From Bradyrhizobium sp. 200 (GTDB lineage: Bacteria; Pseudomonadota; Alphaproteobacteria; Rhizobiales; Xanthobacteraceae): DNA of 64,000 bases. Position 1 is the stretch's first letter, and every line of letters starts with the position of its first letter. Below, piece by piece: positions 1 through 7,626 of this stretch. Both the position numbers and the translations under genes were made by a program. A model generated the notes under the pieces. It saw only the letters and a program-made list of their open reading frames with translations, had not been told where the DNA came from and searched no databases. The stretch covers positions 7,546,001 through 7,610,000 of the forward strand of contig NZ_CP064689.1 of NCBI RefSeq assembly GCF_023100945.1, written 5' to 3'.

Positions 1-273
1 CAGCCGCGATTTTTCCGGATGCGTTACCCGGGTTCGGAGCTCGGGCAAATGAATGAATGCGTCCGCGGTCAAGCCGGCATGCCCCTTTGGTGATGCGACA
101 ATCCTCCGCAATGTGCCATTGTCGGCCGCCTGGCGCCAACCTCGAAGACGAGCGGATGTGGTCCCCTTGCATGTTATTCTGTCATGGCTCGCCCAGGATT
201 TTTAGGGTGTAATGAAGCTCACCCCGACCACGCCCCCACCCGCAAACTTCCACCCGATATCGAAAGTCTCTCC

Positions 274-1866
274 ATGCGCGACCAGTTCTCCAACACGCAA
301 GCGATCCGCAAGCCCGCCGTCACCTCCAAAGGCGGCATCGTCGCGGCCCAGTCCAGCAAGGCTGCGCAAGTCGGCGCCGAGGTGCTGGCCGCGGGCGGCG
401 ACTGCGTCGACGCTGTGATTGCGACCACGTTTGCGCTCGGCGTGCTGGAGCCGTGGATGAGCGGGCTCGGCGGCGGCGGCGCGATGGTGCTCTACCGCGC
501 GCGCGAAGACCGCTATGAGGTGATCGACTACGGCATGCGTGCCCCGGCGAGCCTTAACCCTGCGGATTATCCACTGACCGGCGACGGCGCAGCGTCGGAT
601 ATTTTTCCCTGGCCGCGCGTCAAGGGCGACCGCAACATTCACGGTCCCGGCTCGATCGCCGTGCCCGGCGTGGTGGCCGGCATGGAGGAAGCGCATCGCC
701 GCCACGCCAAACTGCCGTGGAAGGAATTGCTGGCGCCGAGCGTAAAACTCGCCGATGCGGGCCTTGCGGTCGACTGGTGGACCACGCTGATGATTTCGAG
801 CGCGGCTGCGGATCTGCGGCGCTATCCCGCCAGCGCCGGCGCCTATCTCGTCGACGGGCTGCCGCCGAACGCGCAATGGGGCATCAAGGCGGACGTCCGC
901 ATGCCGCAGGGCAGGCTCAAGGCCACGATGGCGCAGCTCGCCAGCGCCGGCCCGCGCGACTTCTACGAGGGCGATCTAGCGCAAAACCTCGCCGCAGACA
1001 TCCAGGCCGCCGGTGGCGTGCTATCGGTCGAAGACCTCAAGCCGTTCCGCGCCCATCTGCGTGAGCCGCTGGCCATTCCCTATCGCGGCGGCAAGGTGTT
1101 CGCGACACCAGAACTCACCGCAGGTCCAACGCTTTCGCGCACGCTCGGCCTGTTGCAGAACGATCTCAAGCCGGCGCGCGGCGGACCGGATGCGGCAGCC
1201 TATGTCGCTTACGCCTCGGCGCTGCTGGCGGCCTATCGCGAACGGCTGAAGGACATGGGCGATCAAGACGGCCGGCGCGCGCTCGGCGCGGAAGCGCTGG
1301 CGCCGGCCTGCACCACGCATTTCTCGGCGGTCGATCGCGACGGCAACATGGCGGCAGTGACGCAGACGCTACTGTCGAGCTTCGGCTCCAGATTCGTTTC
1401 AAGCCAGACCGGCATCACCATGAACAACGGCATCATGTGGTTCGATCCGAGCCCGGGCGCGCCGAACTCGCTGGCACCAGGCAAGCGCTGCCTGACCAAC
1501 TACACGCCGGTGCTGGCGCAAGCCAGCGACGGCCGCCGCGCTGCCATCGGCGCGTCCGGCGGCCGGCGCATCCTGCCGGCGGTGAGCCAGCTTCTGTCCT
1601 TCGTCATGGATTACGGCATGGACCTCGATGCGGTGATCCACCAGCCCCGCATCGACGCCAGCGAAGGCGCCGTCGTGATCGGCGACGTGCGCCTGCCGCA
1701 AGCGGCGCGCGAAGCCCTGCGCACGCGCTTCGACTATGAAGAAGCCCGCATCCAGACCCTGCCGATGAAATTCGCCTGCCCCAGCATCGTGCTGCGCGAC
1801 GGCGTTACCAACAGCGGCGCGACCGAAGTATTCCAGCCGTGGAGCGAGGCGGTAGCGGAGGGGTGA
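274..1866 (+). CDS. gamma-glutamyltransferase family protein
   Basis: Ntn-hydrolase of the gamma-glutamyltranspeptidase family, which cleaves gamma-glutamyl amide bonds after autoproteolysis at a threonine. The TTHFSAVDRDGN stretch places the predicted nucleophile at about Thr347, and GASGGRRI further on matches the oxyanion/substrate loop. The ATG at 274 (530 aa) is preferred because the family homology starts right after it; the frame stays open to an ATG at 184, which adds 30 unrelated residues. No signal peptide is visible, so unlike periplasmic E. coli Ggt it is probably cytoplasmic. It stands alone on this strand, convergent with the DUF1236 gene. A 7-base inverted repeat (96-102/118-124) lies in the upstream region. 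Substrate unknown; family assignment is firm. Confidence 0.9.
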   Translation: MRDQFSNTQAIRKPAVTSKGGIVAAQSSKAAQVGAEVLAAGGDCVDAVIATTFALGVLEPWMSGLGGGGAMVLYRAREDRYEVIDYGMRAPASLNPADYPLTGDGAASDIFPWPRVKGDRNIHGPGSIAVPGVVAGMEEAHRRHAKLPWKELLAPSVKLADAGLAVDWWTTLMISSAAADLRRYPASAGAYLVDGLPPNAQWGIKADVRMPQGRLKATMAQLASAGPRDFYEGDLAQNLAADIQAAGGVLSVEDLKPFRAHLREPLAIPYRGGKVFATPELTAGPTLSRTLGLLQNDLKPARGGPDAAAYVAYASALLAAYRERLKDMGDQDGRRALGAEALAPACTTHFSAVDRDGNMAAVTQTLLSSFGSRFVSSQTGITMNNGIMWFDPSPGAPNSLAPGKRCLTNYTPVLAQASDGRRAAIGASGGRRILPAVSQLLSFVMDYGMDLDAVIHQPRIDASEGAVVIGDVRLPQAAREALRTRFDYEEARIQTLPMKFACPSIVLRDGVTNSGATEVFQPWSEAVAEG

Positions 1867-1992
1867 GACGGCCATTTGCGAGACGACAATGTCGTTGAAG
1901 AGGAAAGTGCGGCAACCAGGACGCCGCACTTTCCGTTCATATCGTATCTACACCTGACGCGGCCGCCCTCCCGGGAGGCAGAACGCACATAT

Positions 1993-3192
1993 CTACCGTG
2001 GCTGTGGCTCGATCGTTACGGTGCAGTCGCCGCCTTGCATTGCGACCACGATCTGTCCATCGGACGCACCCAATGCAATCGGGTTCGTCGACCCGCCGCC
2101 GCCCGGCGCACGAACGGTGACGCTGATCGAATCCTGCGGTGCGGTCGAACCAACCGTCGTGGGCGACACTTCGGTGATAGTGCCCGCAGTATCCCGGCGC
2201 ATGATACGGCAAGGCGCACCGCCGGCCTGGGCCATCGCGTCGGCCGCACGTCCACTGCCCGCGGTCTCGCCGCCCGCGGCGCGAATGCGCGACGCGTCTC
2301 GCGGGACATGGCTTACGATCCGCTGCGTGCCGGGTTCGATGATCACGATTTCCTCTTCGGTCGTGAAGTAATCATAACCGCGATATGCCGGCTCAATCGC
2401 GACGATGGCAGCCGGCAGCCGTTGGACGCGCACGTTCCGCGGAATCCGCTCGCCGACCCGGATCGCGACATTGAGATTGCGCTGCGGCGGCGCGAGCCGC
2501 TCGCGGGTCAACGTCTCGGAAATGCGAACCTGCCTGTCGGTCGAGATCCCCGACTGCTGGCTCTGCGTCTGGCTGGTCTGGGTCTGTGTACGCGTGGTTT
2601 CGCTCGCGGCGGCCGGCCGGTCCTTGCTCTGCTGAGCGGCATCCTTTGAGGTTTCGCCTCGCTGATCGCGGCTTGGCTCTTTCTGCGTGGTGGCCGTGCC
2701 CTCGCGCTCCTTCTGCGACGCCGCAGTTCCGTCCTTGGTCTTCTCGGATTCGACGCTGGACTTGCCGCCGGCACCGTCGCGCTTCATCTCGGCGCTGCCC
2801 TTGGCGTCCTTACCTTCTCGACCTCCTTGACGTGAGTCCTGCGCGCGCGCTGCCGGCCTTGCGTCTTCACCACGTCCGCGCTTGCTGTCATCGCTCGCAG
2901 CCGTCGGACGATCCGCCCCGGGCGCCGCAGCCTTGCCCTTTTCCCCGGCCTGCCGGGAACCGGTTCCCCTTTCTTCGCGACCCATCGCGCCTTGAGCCTT
3001 CTGTTCCCCACCCTTCGCGCGTTCTTGCGCGCGCTCGGCGCCGCGTTCTTGCGATGCAGCACCTTTACCGGCGCCGCTCGGCTGCATCTGCTTCGGCTCC
3101 TCGCTTCTTCCCGTTGGGGCCTGCCCATACGACAGGCCCGGTGCCAGCATCAGGCAAACAATTCCAGTCGACAACAATAGCTGCTTGCGCAT
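1993..3192 (-). CDS. DUF1236 domain-containing secreted protein
   Basis: A 399-residue predicted exported protein. It has an N-terminal signal peptide (about residues 1-24, ending SYG-QA), then a long low-complexity stretch rich in Lys, Glu, Gln, Ala, Arg and Ser (about 25-215), then a DUF1236 domain (about 220-310, with RVQRLPAAIVAIEP and YRGYDYFTTEEEIVIIEP). The tail of about 90 residues contains two cysteines, near GGAPCRI and GGDCTV, which could form a disulfide. The frame is open well upstream, but the ATG at 3192 has a strong AGGAGG Shine-Dalgarno sequence and begins the signal peptide. DUF1236 is common in Bradyrhizobium and its function is unknown. The charged spacer suggests a disordered periplasmic or envelope linker. 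Confidence 0.85.
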   Translation of the reverse strand: MRKQLLLSTGIVCLMLAPGLSYGQAPTGRSEEPKQMQPSGAGKGAASQERGAERAQERAKGGEQKAQGAMGREERGTGSRQAGEKGKAAAPGADRPTAASDDSKRGRGEDARPAARAQDSRQGGREGKDAKGSAEMKRDGAGGKSSVESEKTKDGTAASQKEREGTATTQKEPSRDQRGETSKDAAQQSKDRPAAASETTRTQTQTSQTQSQQSGISTDRQVRISETLTRERLAPPQRNLNVAIRVGERIPRNVRVQRLPAAIVAIEPAYRGYDYFTTEEEIVIIEPGTQRIVSHVPRDASRIRAAGGETAGSGRAADAMAQAGGAPCRIMRRDTAGTITEVSPTTVGSTAPQDSISVTVRAPGGGGSTNPIALGASDGQIVVAMQGGDCTVTIEPQPR

Positions 3193-3308
3193 CCTGACCT
3201 CCTCAAACTTGACCCTGCGCAAGCGAACGCTGGCCGGGGATGGAAGGTTCCGTCCAAGGCGAGTGGTATGACTCTTTAGTCGATCGAAGGTCAGCGGCCG
3301 CCGCGCCG

Positions 3309-4601
3309 CTACATGCCCAGCCGGTCCCGCACCCGCCCCGCCACGACAGCGGCAGTGACGCCGATCGGCCAGAACGCATGCAGCGCCATCGGCTTGATGC
3401 CGGTAATCGGCATGTCGAGTGCTGCGCTTCCGCCACCGATCAGCCGACGCGCGAGCTGCGCGCCCATCGCGGTCGAGAGCGCGACACCGCGGCCGTTGCA
3501 GCCGAGCGAGATCAGAAGGTTGTCCGCGGGCTCGTGCACATGCGGATAATGATCGGGCGTGATCGCGAGCCGGCTGTTCCAGCCGTGCGTCCAGGTCGCG
3601 CCCTTCACGCCCGGCCACAGCCGTTCGGCATAGCGGATGAGATAGGCGACGTCGGACGGCTTGCTGATCCAGCGCATCGGTCCGCGGCCGCCCATCAACA
3701 GGCGATTATGCTGATCGATGCGGTAATAGACAGTGATGTGGCCGCTCTCGTACAGCACCGGGCGCGTCGGCATGATCGCGCGCGCGACCTCCCCGGACAA
3801 AGGCGCGGTGGCGGCGATTGACGAAAACACCGGCACGATGGTGCGGCGCAGGCCCGACCACAAATCATCGGTGAAGCCATTGGTCGCCAGCAGCACCTTT
3901 TCGGCACGTACGATTCCCCGCGGCGTCGCGATGCGCCAGCCTGCACCTTCACGCGACAGCGAGAGCGCGGGCGTATCGCCATGAACGGCAGCTCCCGCCG
4001 CGATCGCCGCGCGCGCCAGGCCGCGCGCATAGCTCAGCGGATGCAGGTCGCCGCCGCGATTGTCCAGCATGGCGCAGAGATAGCGGTCGGTACCGGTCAT
4101 CTCCCGCATCTGCTCGCGGTTCAGCAGCGTCACCGGCATGCCGTGGCGGATGCATTGTCTTGCGGTGTTTTCGATTCTCGCCGCGCTCGCGTCATTGTAG
4201 GCCGCGCGCAGCGTGCCGTTCTGCCGCGCCTCGCAGGGAATCTGGTAGCGGCGGATCAGGTCGAATGTGTAGTTCGTGGTGCCGTAGGAAAACGCGATCA
4301 TGCGGCCGCCGAGCTCACTGCCAAAATCGGCCTCGATTTGATCAGGATCGTGCTTGAGGCCCGGATTGACCTGGCCGCCATTATTGCCCGAAGCGCCCCA
4401 GCCTGGCTGTTGCGCCTCCAGCACGGTCGCGTCGACGCCCTGCTCGGCGAGATGCAATGCCGTGGACAGGCCCGTAAAACCGCCGCCGATGATCGCAATC
4501 GAAACGTTCTTGTCCCCATCGAGCGGCGGCGCAGGCGTCGGCGCCACGGCCGTATCGGCGTAAAGGCTTGGCGGCAGCGGCAACGAGGCAGGCGGGTTCA
4601 T
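3309..4601 (-). CDS. FAD-dependent oxidoreductase, DadA/PuuB-like (DAO superfamily)
   Basis: 430-residue flavoprotein of the glycine/D-amino-acid oxidase superfamily. The Rossmann FAD motif GGGFTGLS lies at residues 40-47, followed by the typical GASGNNGGQV segment. LLMGGRGP mid-protein and GCNGRGVALST near the C-terminus are hallmarks of PuuB/OrdL-type enzymes, which oxidise secondary or primary amines such as gamma-glutamylputrescine. An ATG at 4601 is used; a TTG two codons upstream is possible. It lies 15 bases downstream of the amino-acid ABC transporter ATPase, so it is probably the last gene of that operon and oxidises the imported compound. The exact substrate cannot be read from the sequence. 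Confidence 0.88.
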   Translation of the reverse strand: MNPPASLPLPPSLYADTAVAPTPAPPLDGDKNVSIAIIGGGFTGLSTALHLAEQGVDATVLEAQQPGWGASGNNGGQVNPGLKHDPDQIEADFGSELGGRMIAFSYGTTNYTFDLIRRYQIPCEARQNGTLRAAYNDASAARIENTARQCIRHGMPVTLLNREQMREMTGTDRYLCAMLDNRGGDLHPLSYARGLARAAIAAGAAVHGDTPALSLSREGAGWRIATPRGIVRAEKVLLATNGFTDDLWSGLRRTIVPVFSSIAATAPLSGEVARAIMPTRPVLYESGHITVYYRIDQHNRLLMGGRGPMRWISKPSDVAYLIRYAERLWPGVKGATWTHGWNSRLAITPDHYPHVHEPADNLLISLGCNGRGVALSTAMGAQLARRLIGGGSAALDMPITGIKPMALHAFWPIGVTAAVVAGRVRDRLGM

Positions 4602-4616
4602 GGACAACGACCGGAG

Positions 4617-5348
4617 TTAGAGCGGATGCAGCACGCGGCGCAAAAAGTCCTGCGTCCGCGCATGCTGCGGCTGGTTGAGAACGGATTTCGCCGGCCCCTG
4701 CTCGACGATCACGCCGCCGTCGATGAACAGCACGCGGTCGGCGACGTCCTTTGCAAACGCCATTTCGTGGGTGACGACGACCATGGTCATGCCGTCATCG
4801 GCGAGCTTTCGCATCACGCCCAGCACATCGCCGACCAGTTCGGGATCGAGCGCCGAGGTCGGTTCGTCGAACAGGATCGCCTTCGGCTGCATCGCGAGTG
4901 CACGCGCAATCGCGACGCGCTGCTGCTGTCCGCCGGATAGCTGCGGCGGATGGACATCGGCTTTCTCGGCCAATCCCACCTGCGCCAGCAGCGCGCGGCC
5001 ACGCTCCAGCGCCTCGGTACGCGGCTCCTTCTTCACATAGACCGGGCCCTCGATGACGTTCTCCAGCGCAGTCCGGTGCGGGAACAAGTTGAAGCGCTGG
5101 AACACCATCGAGACCTGGGTACGGATCGAAACGATCGAAGGCGCATTGCGATCGACCTTTGCCCCTTCGACAAGGATGTCGCCACTGTCATAGCTTTCCA
5201 GCCCGTTGATGCAGCGCAGGATGGTGGATTTTCCCGAGCCCGAGGGGCCGATGATGCAGACCACCTCGCCCTTCTCGACGGATGCCGTGATGCCCTTGAG
5301 CACCTCGACTTTGCCAAAACTCTTGTGGACGTTGGAGAGCTCGATCAC
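4617..5348 (-). CDS. polar amino-acid ABC transporter, ATP-binding protein (GlnQ/HisP family)
   Basis: 243-residue ATPase subunit of a polar amino-acid importer. Walker [10 protein letters not shown] is at residues 34-42, the ABC signature [15 protein letters not shown] near residue 140 and Walker [14 protein letters not shown] near 160; a D-loop and H-loop (VVVTHEM) follow. The start is a GTG at 5348 that overlaps the permease stop codon as GTGA, implying translational coupling. It belongs to a binding protein-permease-ATPase-oxidoreductase operon. Only one permease gene is present, so the membrane part is probably a homodimer. Confidence 0.95.
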   Translation of the reverse strand: MIELSNVHKSFGKVEVLKGITASVEKGEVVCIIGPSGSGKSTILRCINGLESYDSGDILVEGAKVDRNAPSIVSIRTQVSMVFQRFNLFPHRTALENVIEGPVYVKKEPRTEALERGRALLAQVGLAEKADVHPPQLSGGQQQRVAIARALAMQPKAILFDEPTSALDPELVGDVLGVMRKLADDGMTMVVVTHEMAFAKDVADRVLFIDGGVIVEQGPAKSVLNQPQHARTQDFLRRVLHPL

Positions 5349-5998
5349 TTCTTGCCCGCCTGCTTTTCAAAGTGACGGACCAGCAGAATGAGCGGGATGC
5401 TCATGGTGAGATACATCAGCGCGACAAGCGTGAACACGCTGGTGTTCTTGAAGGTGGAGGACGCGATCAGCTTGCCCTGGAGGGCGAGTTCGGCGACCGT
5501 GATGGTCGAGGCCTGGGACGAATCCTTCAACATCATGATCATGACGTTGCCGTAGGGTGGCAGCACGATCTTGACGGCCTGCGGCAACACCACGCGGCGC
5601 ATGGTCGGCCACCAGCCCATGCCGATGGCCTGTGCTGCTTCGATCTGGCCCTTGTCGATGGCTTCGATGCCGGCGCGGAAATTCTCGGCCTGGTAGGCCG
5701 AGTAGGCGATGCCAAGACCGAGAATCGCCGCCTGCAGCGCCGTCATCGTCAGGCCGAATTCCGGCATCACGAAGTAGAGGTAGAACAGCAGCACGATGAT
5801 CGGGATGCCGCGGATCACATTGATCAGTCCGGCGCTGAACCCCGACAGAATGCCGATACCGGAGACCCGCATCAACGCCCAGATCAGGCCGAGCACCGTC
5901 GACAGCAGCAGCGAACCGATCGTGACGATGATCGTGAGCGCCACGCCGCTCATCAGGATCGGCAGGAACTCGACAGTATCGCGCCAGAAAGCCTGCAT
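5345..5998 (-). CDS. polar amino-acid ABC transporter, permease (HisM/GlnP family)
   Basis: 217-residue inner-membrane permease of the His/Glu/Gln/Arg/opine three-TM family. It has several hydrophobic segments and the cytoplasmic EAA loop ([11 protein letters not shown], then [11 protein letters not shown]) that contacts the ATPase. The ATG at 5998 overlaps the stop codon of the binding-protein gene as ATGA, which fixes the start; the frame is open slightly upstream. The 3' end overlaps the ATPase gene. It works with the neighbouring binding protein and ATPase to import an amino acid or a related amine. Confidence 0.94.
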   Translation of the reverse strand: MQAFWRDTVEFLPILMSGVALTIIVTIGSLLLSTVLGLIWALMRVSGIGILSGFSAGLINVIRGIPIIVLLFYLYFVMPEFGLTMTALQAAILGLGIAYSAYQAENFRAGIEAIDKGQIEAAQAIGMGWWPTMRRVVLPQAVKIVLPPYGNVMIMMLKDSSQASTITVAELALQGKLIASSTFKNTSVFTLVALMYLTMSIPLILLVRHFEKQAGKK

Positions 5999-6768
5999 CA
6001 GGTCCCCTGCGCCTTCAGGCCCCATTTATCGAGAATCTTTTCCACCGTCCCGTTCGCTTTCAGCTTTGCAAGCGAGGTATTGATCTTGGCGAGCAGTTCG
6101 GTGTCACCCTTGCGCACGCCGATGCCGACCGAGCCGACCGTCGCAGGCTTATAGGTCTCGACAATGCGCGCTTCAGGAAATCCGCCTTGCTTCAAATTAT
6201 AGGCCAGGATCGGATAATCGGCGAAGCCGGCTTTGAGCCGCCCGGCGTTCACATCACGCAGGATGTCAGGGATGGTGTCGTAGGCCTTCACCTCGCTGAA
6301 CAGGCCCGACTTCTTCAGCGCATCGACAAAGGCAGTTCCGACCTGCGCGCCGACCACCTCGCCCTTCAGATCGTCCTGCTTGTTGTAGGTCTTGGTGTCG
6401 CCCTTCGGCACCAGCAGGCCCTCACCGTAACTGTAGAAGGGTTCGGAGAAATCGATCACTTCCTTGCGCGCCGGCGTGACGAACATCGCCGCCGAAATGA
6501 TGTCGATCTTGTTCGAGGTCAGCGAGGCGATCAGCGTCGAGAACTGCATCGGCTCGATCTGGACTTTGAAGCCGGCATCCTTGCCGATCTCGGTGATGAG
6601 ATCGACCATGATGCCCTGAATGCTGTTGGTCCTGGTGTCGAGGAAAGTGAAGGGTACGCCGGTTGGCGTCGAGCCCACTTTCAGCACCTGCTGCGCGGAT
6701 GCCGGCATCGCTATAGCGGCGACAACAACGGCCGCCATCGCGGCCTGAACGAGACGTTTGAGAGCCAT
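5998..6768 (-). CDS. amino-acid ABC transporter substrate-binding protein
   Basis: 256-residue periplasmic binding protein of the bacterial extracellular solute-binding family 3 (SBP_bac_3). A signal peptide covers residues 1-26 (MALKRLVQ... ASA-QQ). The body carries the usual GTPTGVPFTF-like start, the ISAAMFVTPAR signature, and VGIGVRKGD near the C-terminus. The ATG at 6768 follows AGGAGGTGG at good spacing; a further in-frame start 8 codons upstream is not favoured. It is the first gene of the transporter operon, transcribed divergently from the XRE-cupin regulator, whose intergenic region holds two matching palindromes. Ligand not determinable. Confidence 0.93.
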   Translation of the reverse strand: MALKRLVQAAMAAVVVAAIAMPASAQQVLKVGSTPTGVPFTFLDTRTNSIQGIMVDLITEIGKDAGFKVQIEPMQFSTLIASLTSNKIDIISAAMFVTPARKEVIDFSEPFYSYGEGLLVPKGDTKTYNKQDDLKGEVVGAQVGTAFVDALKKSGLFSEVKAYDTIPDILRDVNAGRLKAGFADYPILAYNLKQGGFPEARIVETYKPATVGSVGIGVRKGDTELLAKINTSLAKLKANGTVEKILDKWGLKAQGT

Positions 6769-6842
6769 GGCACCACCTCCTGGATCGAACACCGCAGCCC
6801 GCGTTAGACCAAAGAGTTGCGGGAAACGCCGTTCCGGCCTAT

Positions 6843-6858
6843 TTTCACCATTATGAAA
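6843..6858. promoter_or_regulatory. palindromic operator candidate 1 (TTTCA-N6-TGAAA)
   Basis: The sequence reads TTTCA, six bases, TGAAA, within the divergent region between the ABC transporter operon and the XRE-cupin gene. A second copy of the same arrangement lies about 50 bp away (6893-6907). Repeated dyads between a regulator and a divergent operon are typical operators; binding by the XRE-cupin protein is inference. Confidence 0.5.
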
Positions 6859-6892
6859 TTGTGGTCACACTTGCCGCGGCATTGCAAGCGAT

Positions 6893-6907
6893 TTTCATGC
6901 ACATGAA
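6893..6907. promoter_or_regulatory. palindromic operator candidate 2 (TTTCA-N6-TGAA)
   Basis: Second copy of the TTTCA-N6-TGAA dyad, containing the exact inverted repeat TTCATG-CA-CATGAA at 6894-6907. It sits 15 bases before the GTG start of the XRE-cupin gene, so binding there could block its own expression. The 50-bp spacing from the first copy is close to five helical turns. Confidence 0.5.
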
Positions 6908-6921
6908 GGAAGCAGGCTGAC

Positions 6922-7605
6922 GTGAGCGGTGGCAGGAGAATAAAAAAGCCGGCGCGCAAAGCCAAAGCAAGGGCCGCGGGAAAGGCGGCGCAAAGGCCGA
7001 AGGCGAAGGCTGCCGCGAGGCCGGCCGAGCCGGCGATGGATCTTGCGGTCGGCCGCCGCATCCGCGACCTGCGCCGTGAGCACAAATTGTCGCTGGAGAC
7101 GATTGCGGCGCGCACCGATCTGTCGATCGGCTTCCTCAGCCAGATCGAGCGCGGGCTGTCGTCGCCCTCGCTTCGCGTGCTCGCCACGCTGGCGGACGTG
7201 CTCGGCGTCGGCATCGCCGCGCTATTTAGTTCCCCGCCAAGCGATGATGCCGCGTCCGGCGGCGTGGTGACGCGCCAGTTGCAGCGCGCCGAACTGAAAC
7301 TGTGGCGCACCGGCATTTCCAAACAATTGCTGAGTCCGGCCGGCACAGAGAACCGCCTCAACCTGTTTCTCGTGCACCTGGAGCCCGGCGGCAACACCGG
7401 CGACGAACTCTACACGCATGACGGCGAGGAAGCGGGACTGGTGCTGGAAGGCGAGATGACGCTCACGGTGGACGCCGAGACCTGGTCGCTGAAAACCGGC
7501 GACAGCTTTCGCTTCGCCAGCCGCCGTCCTCACCGCTTTTCAAATCCGGCGGAAGATGCGAAAGCAGTGGTGCTGTGGGTGAACTGCATGACGGCGGCGT
7601 TGTGA
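6922..7605 (+). CDS. XRE-family transcriptional regulator with C-terminal cupin
   Basis: 227-residue regulator. The N-terminal tail (about 1-38) is Lys/Arg/Ala-rich, then an HTH_3 domain (about 40-95, with LSLETIAARTDLSIGFLSQIERG) and a cupin_2 ligand-binding domain (about 145-220, HDGEEAGLVLEGEM and GDSFRFASRRPHRF). This architecture is that of PuuR and relatives controlling amine and amino-acid catabolism. The GTG at 6922 gives the full tail; an ATG at 7036 would begin directly at the HTH. It is divergent from the amino-acid transporter/oxidoreductase operon, its likely target, and 21 bases upstream of the molybdopterin oxidoreductase, which may be co-transcribed. Confidence 0.92.
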   Translation: MSGGRRIKKPARKAKARAAGKAAQRPKAKAAARPAEPAMDLAVGRRIRDLRREHKLSLETIAARTDLSIGFLSQIERGLSSPSLRVLATLADVLGVGIAALFSSPPSDDAASGGVVTRQLQRAELKLWRTGISKQLLSPAGTENRLNLFLVHLEPGGNTGDELYTHDGEEAGLVLEGEMTLTVDAETWSLKTGDSFRFASRRPHRFSNPAEDAKAVVLWVNCMTAAL

Positions 7606-7626
7606 ACGAATAGTCTGGAACAAGAA

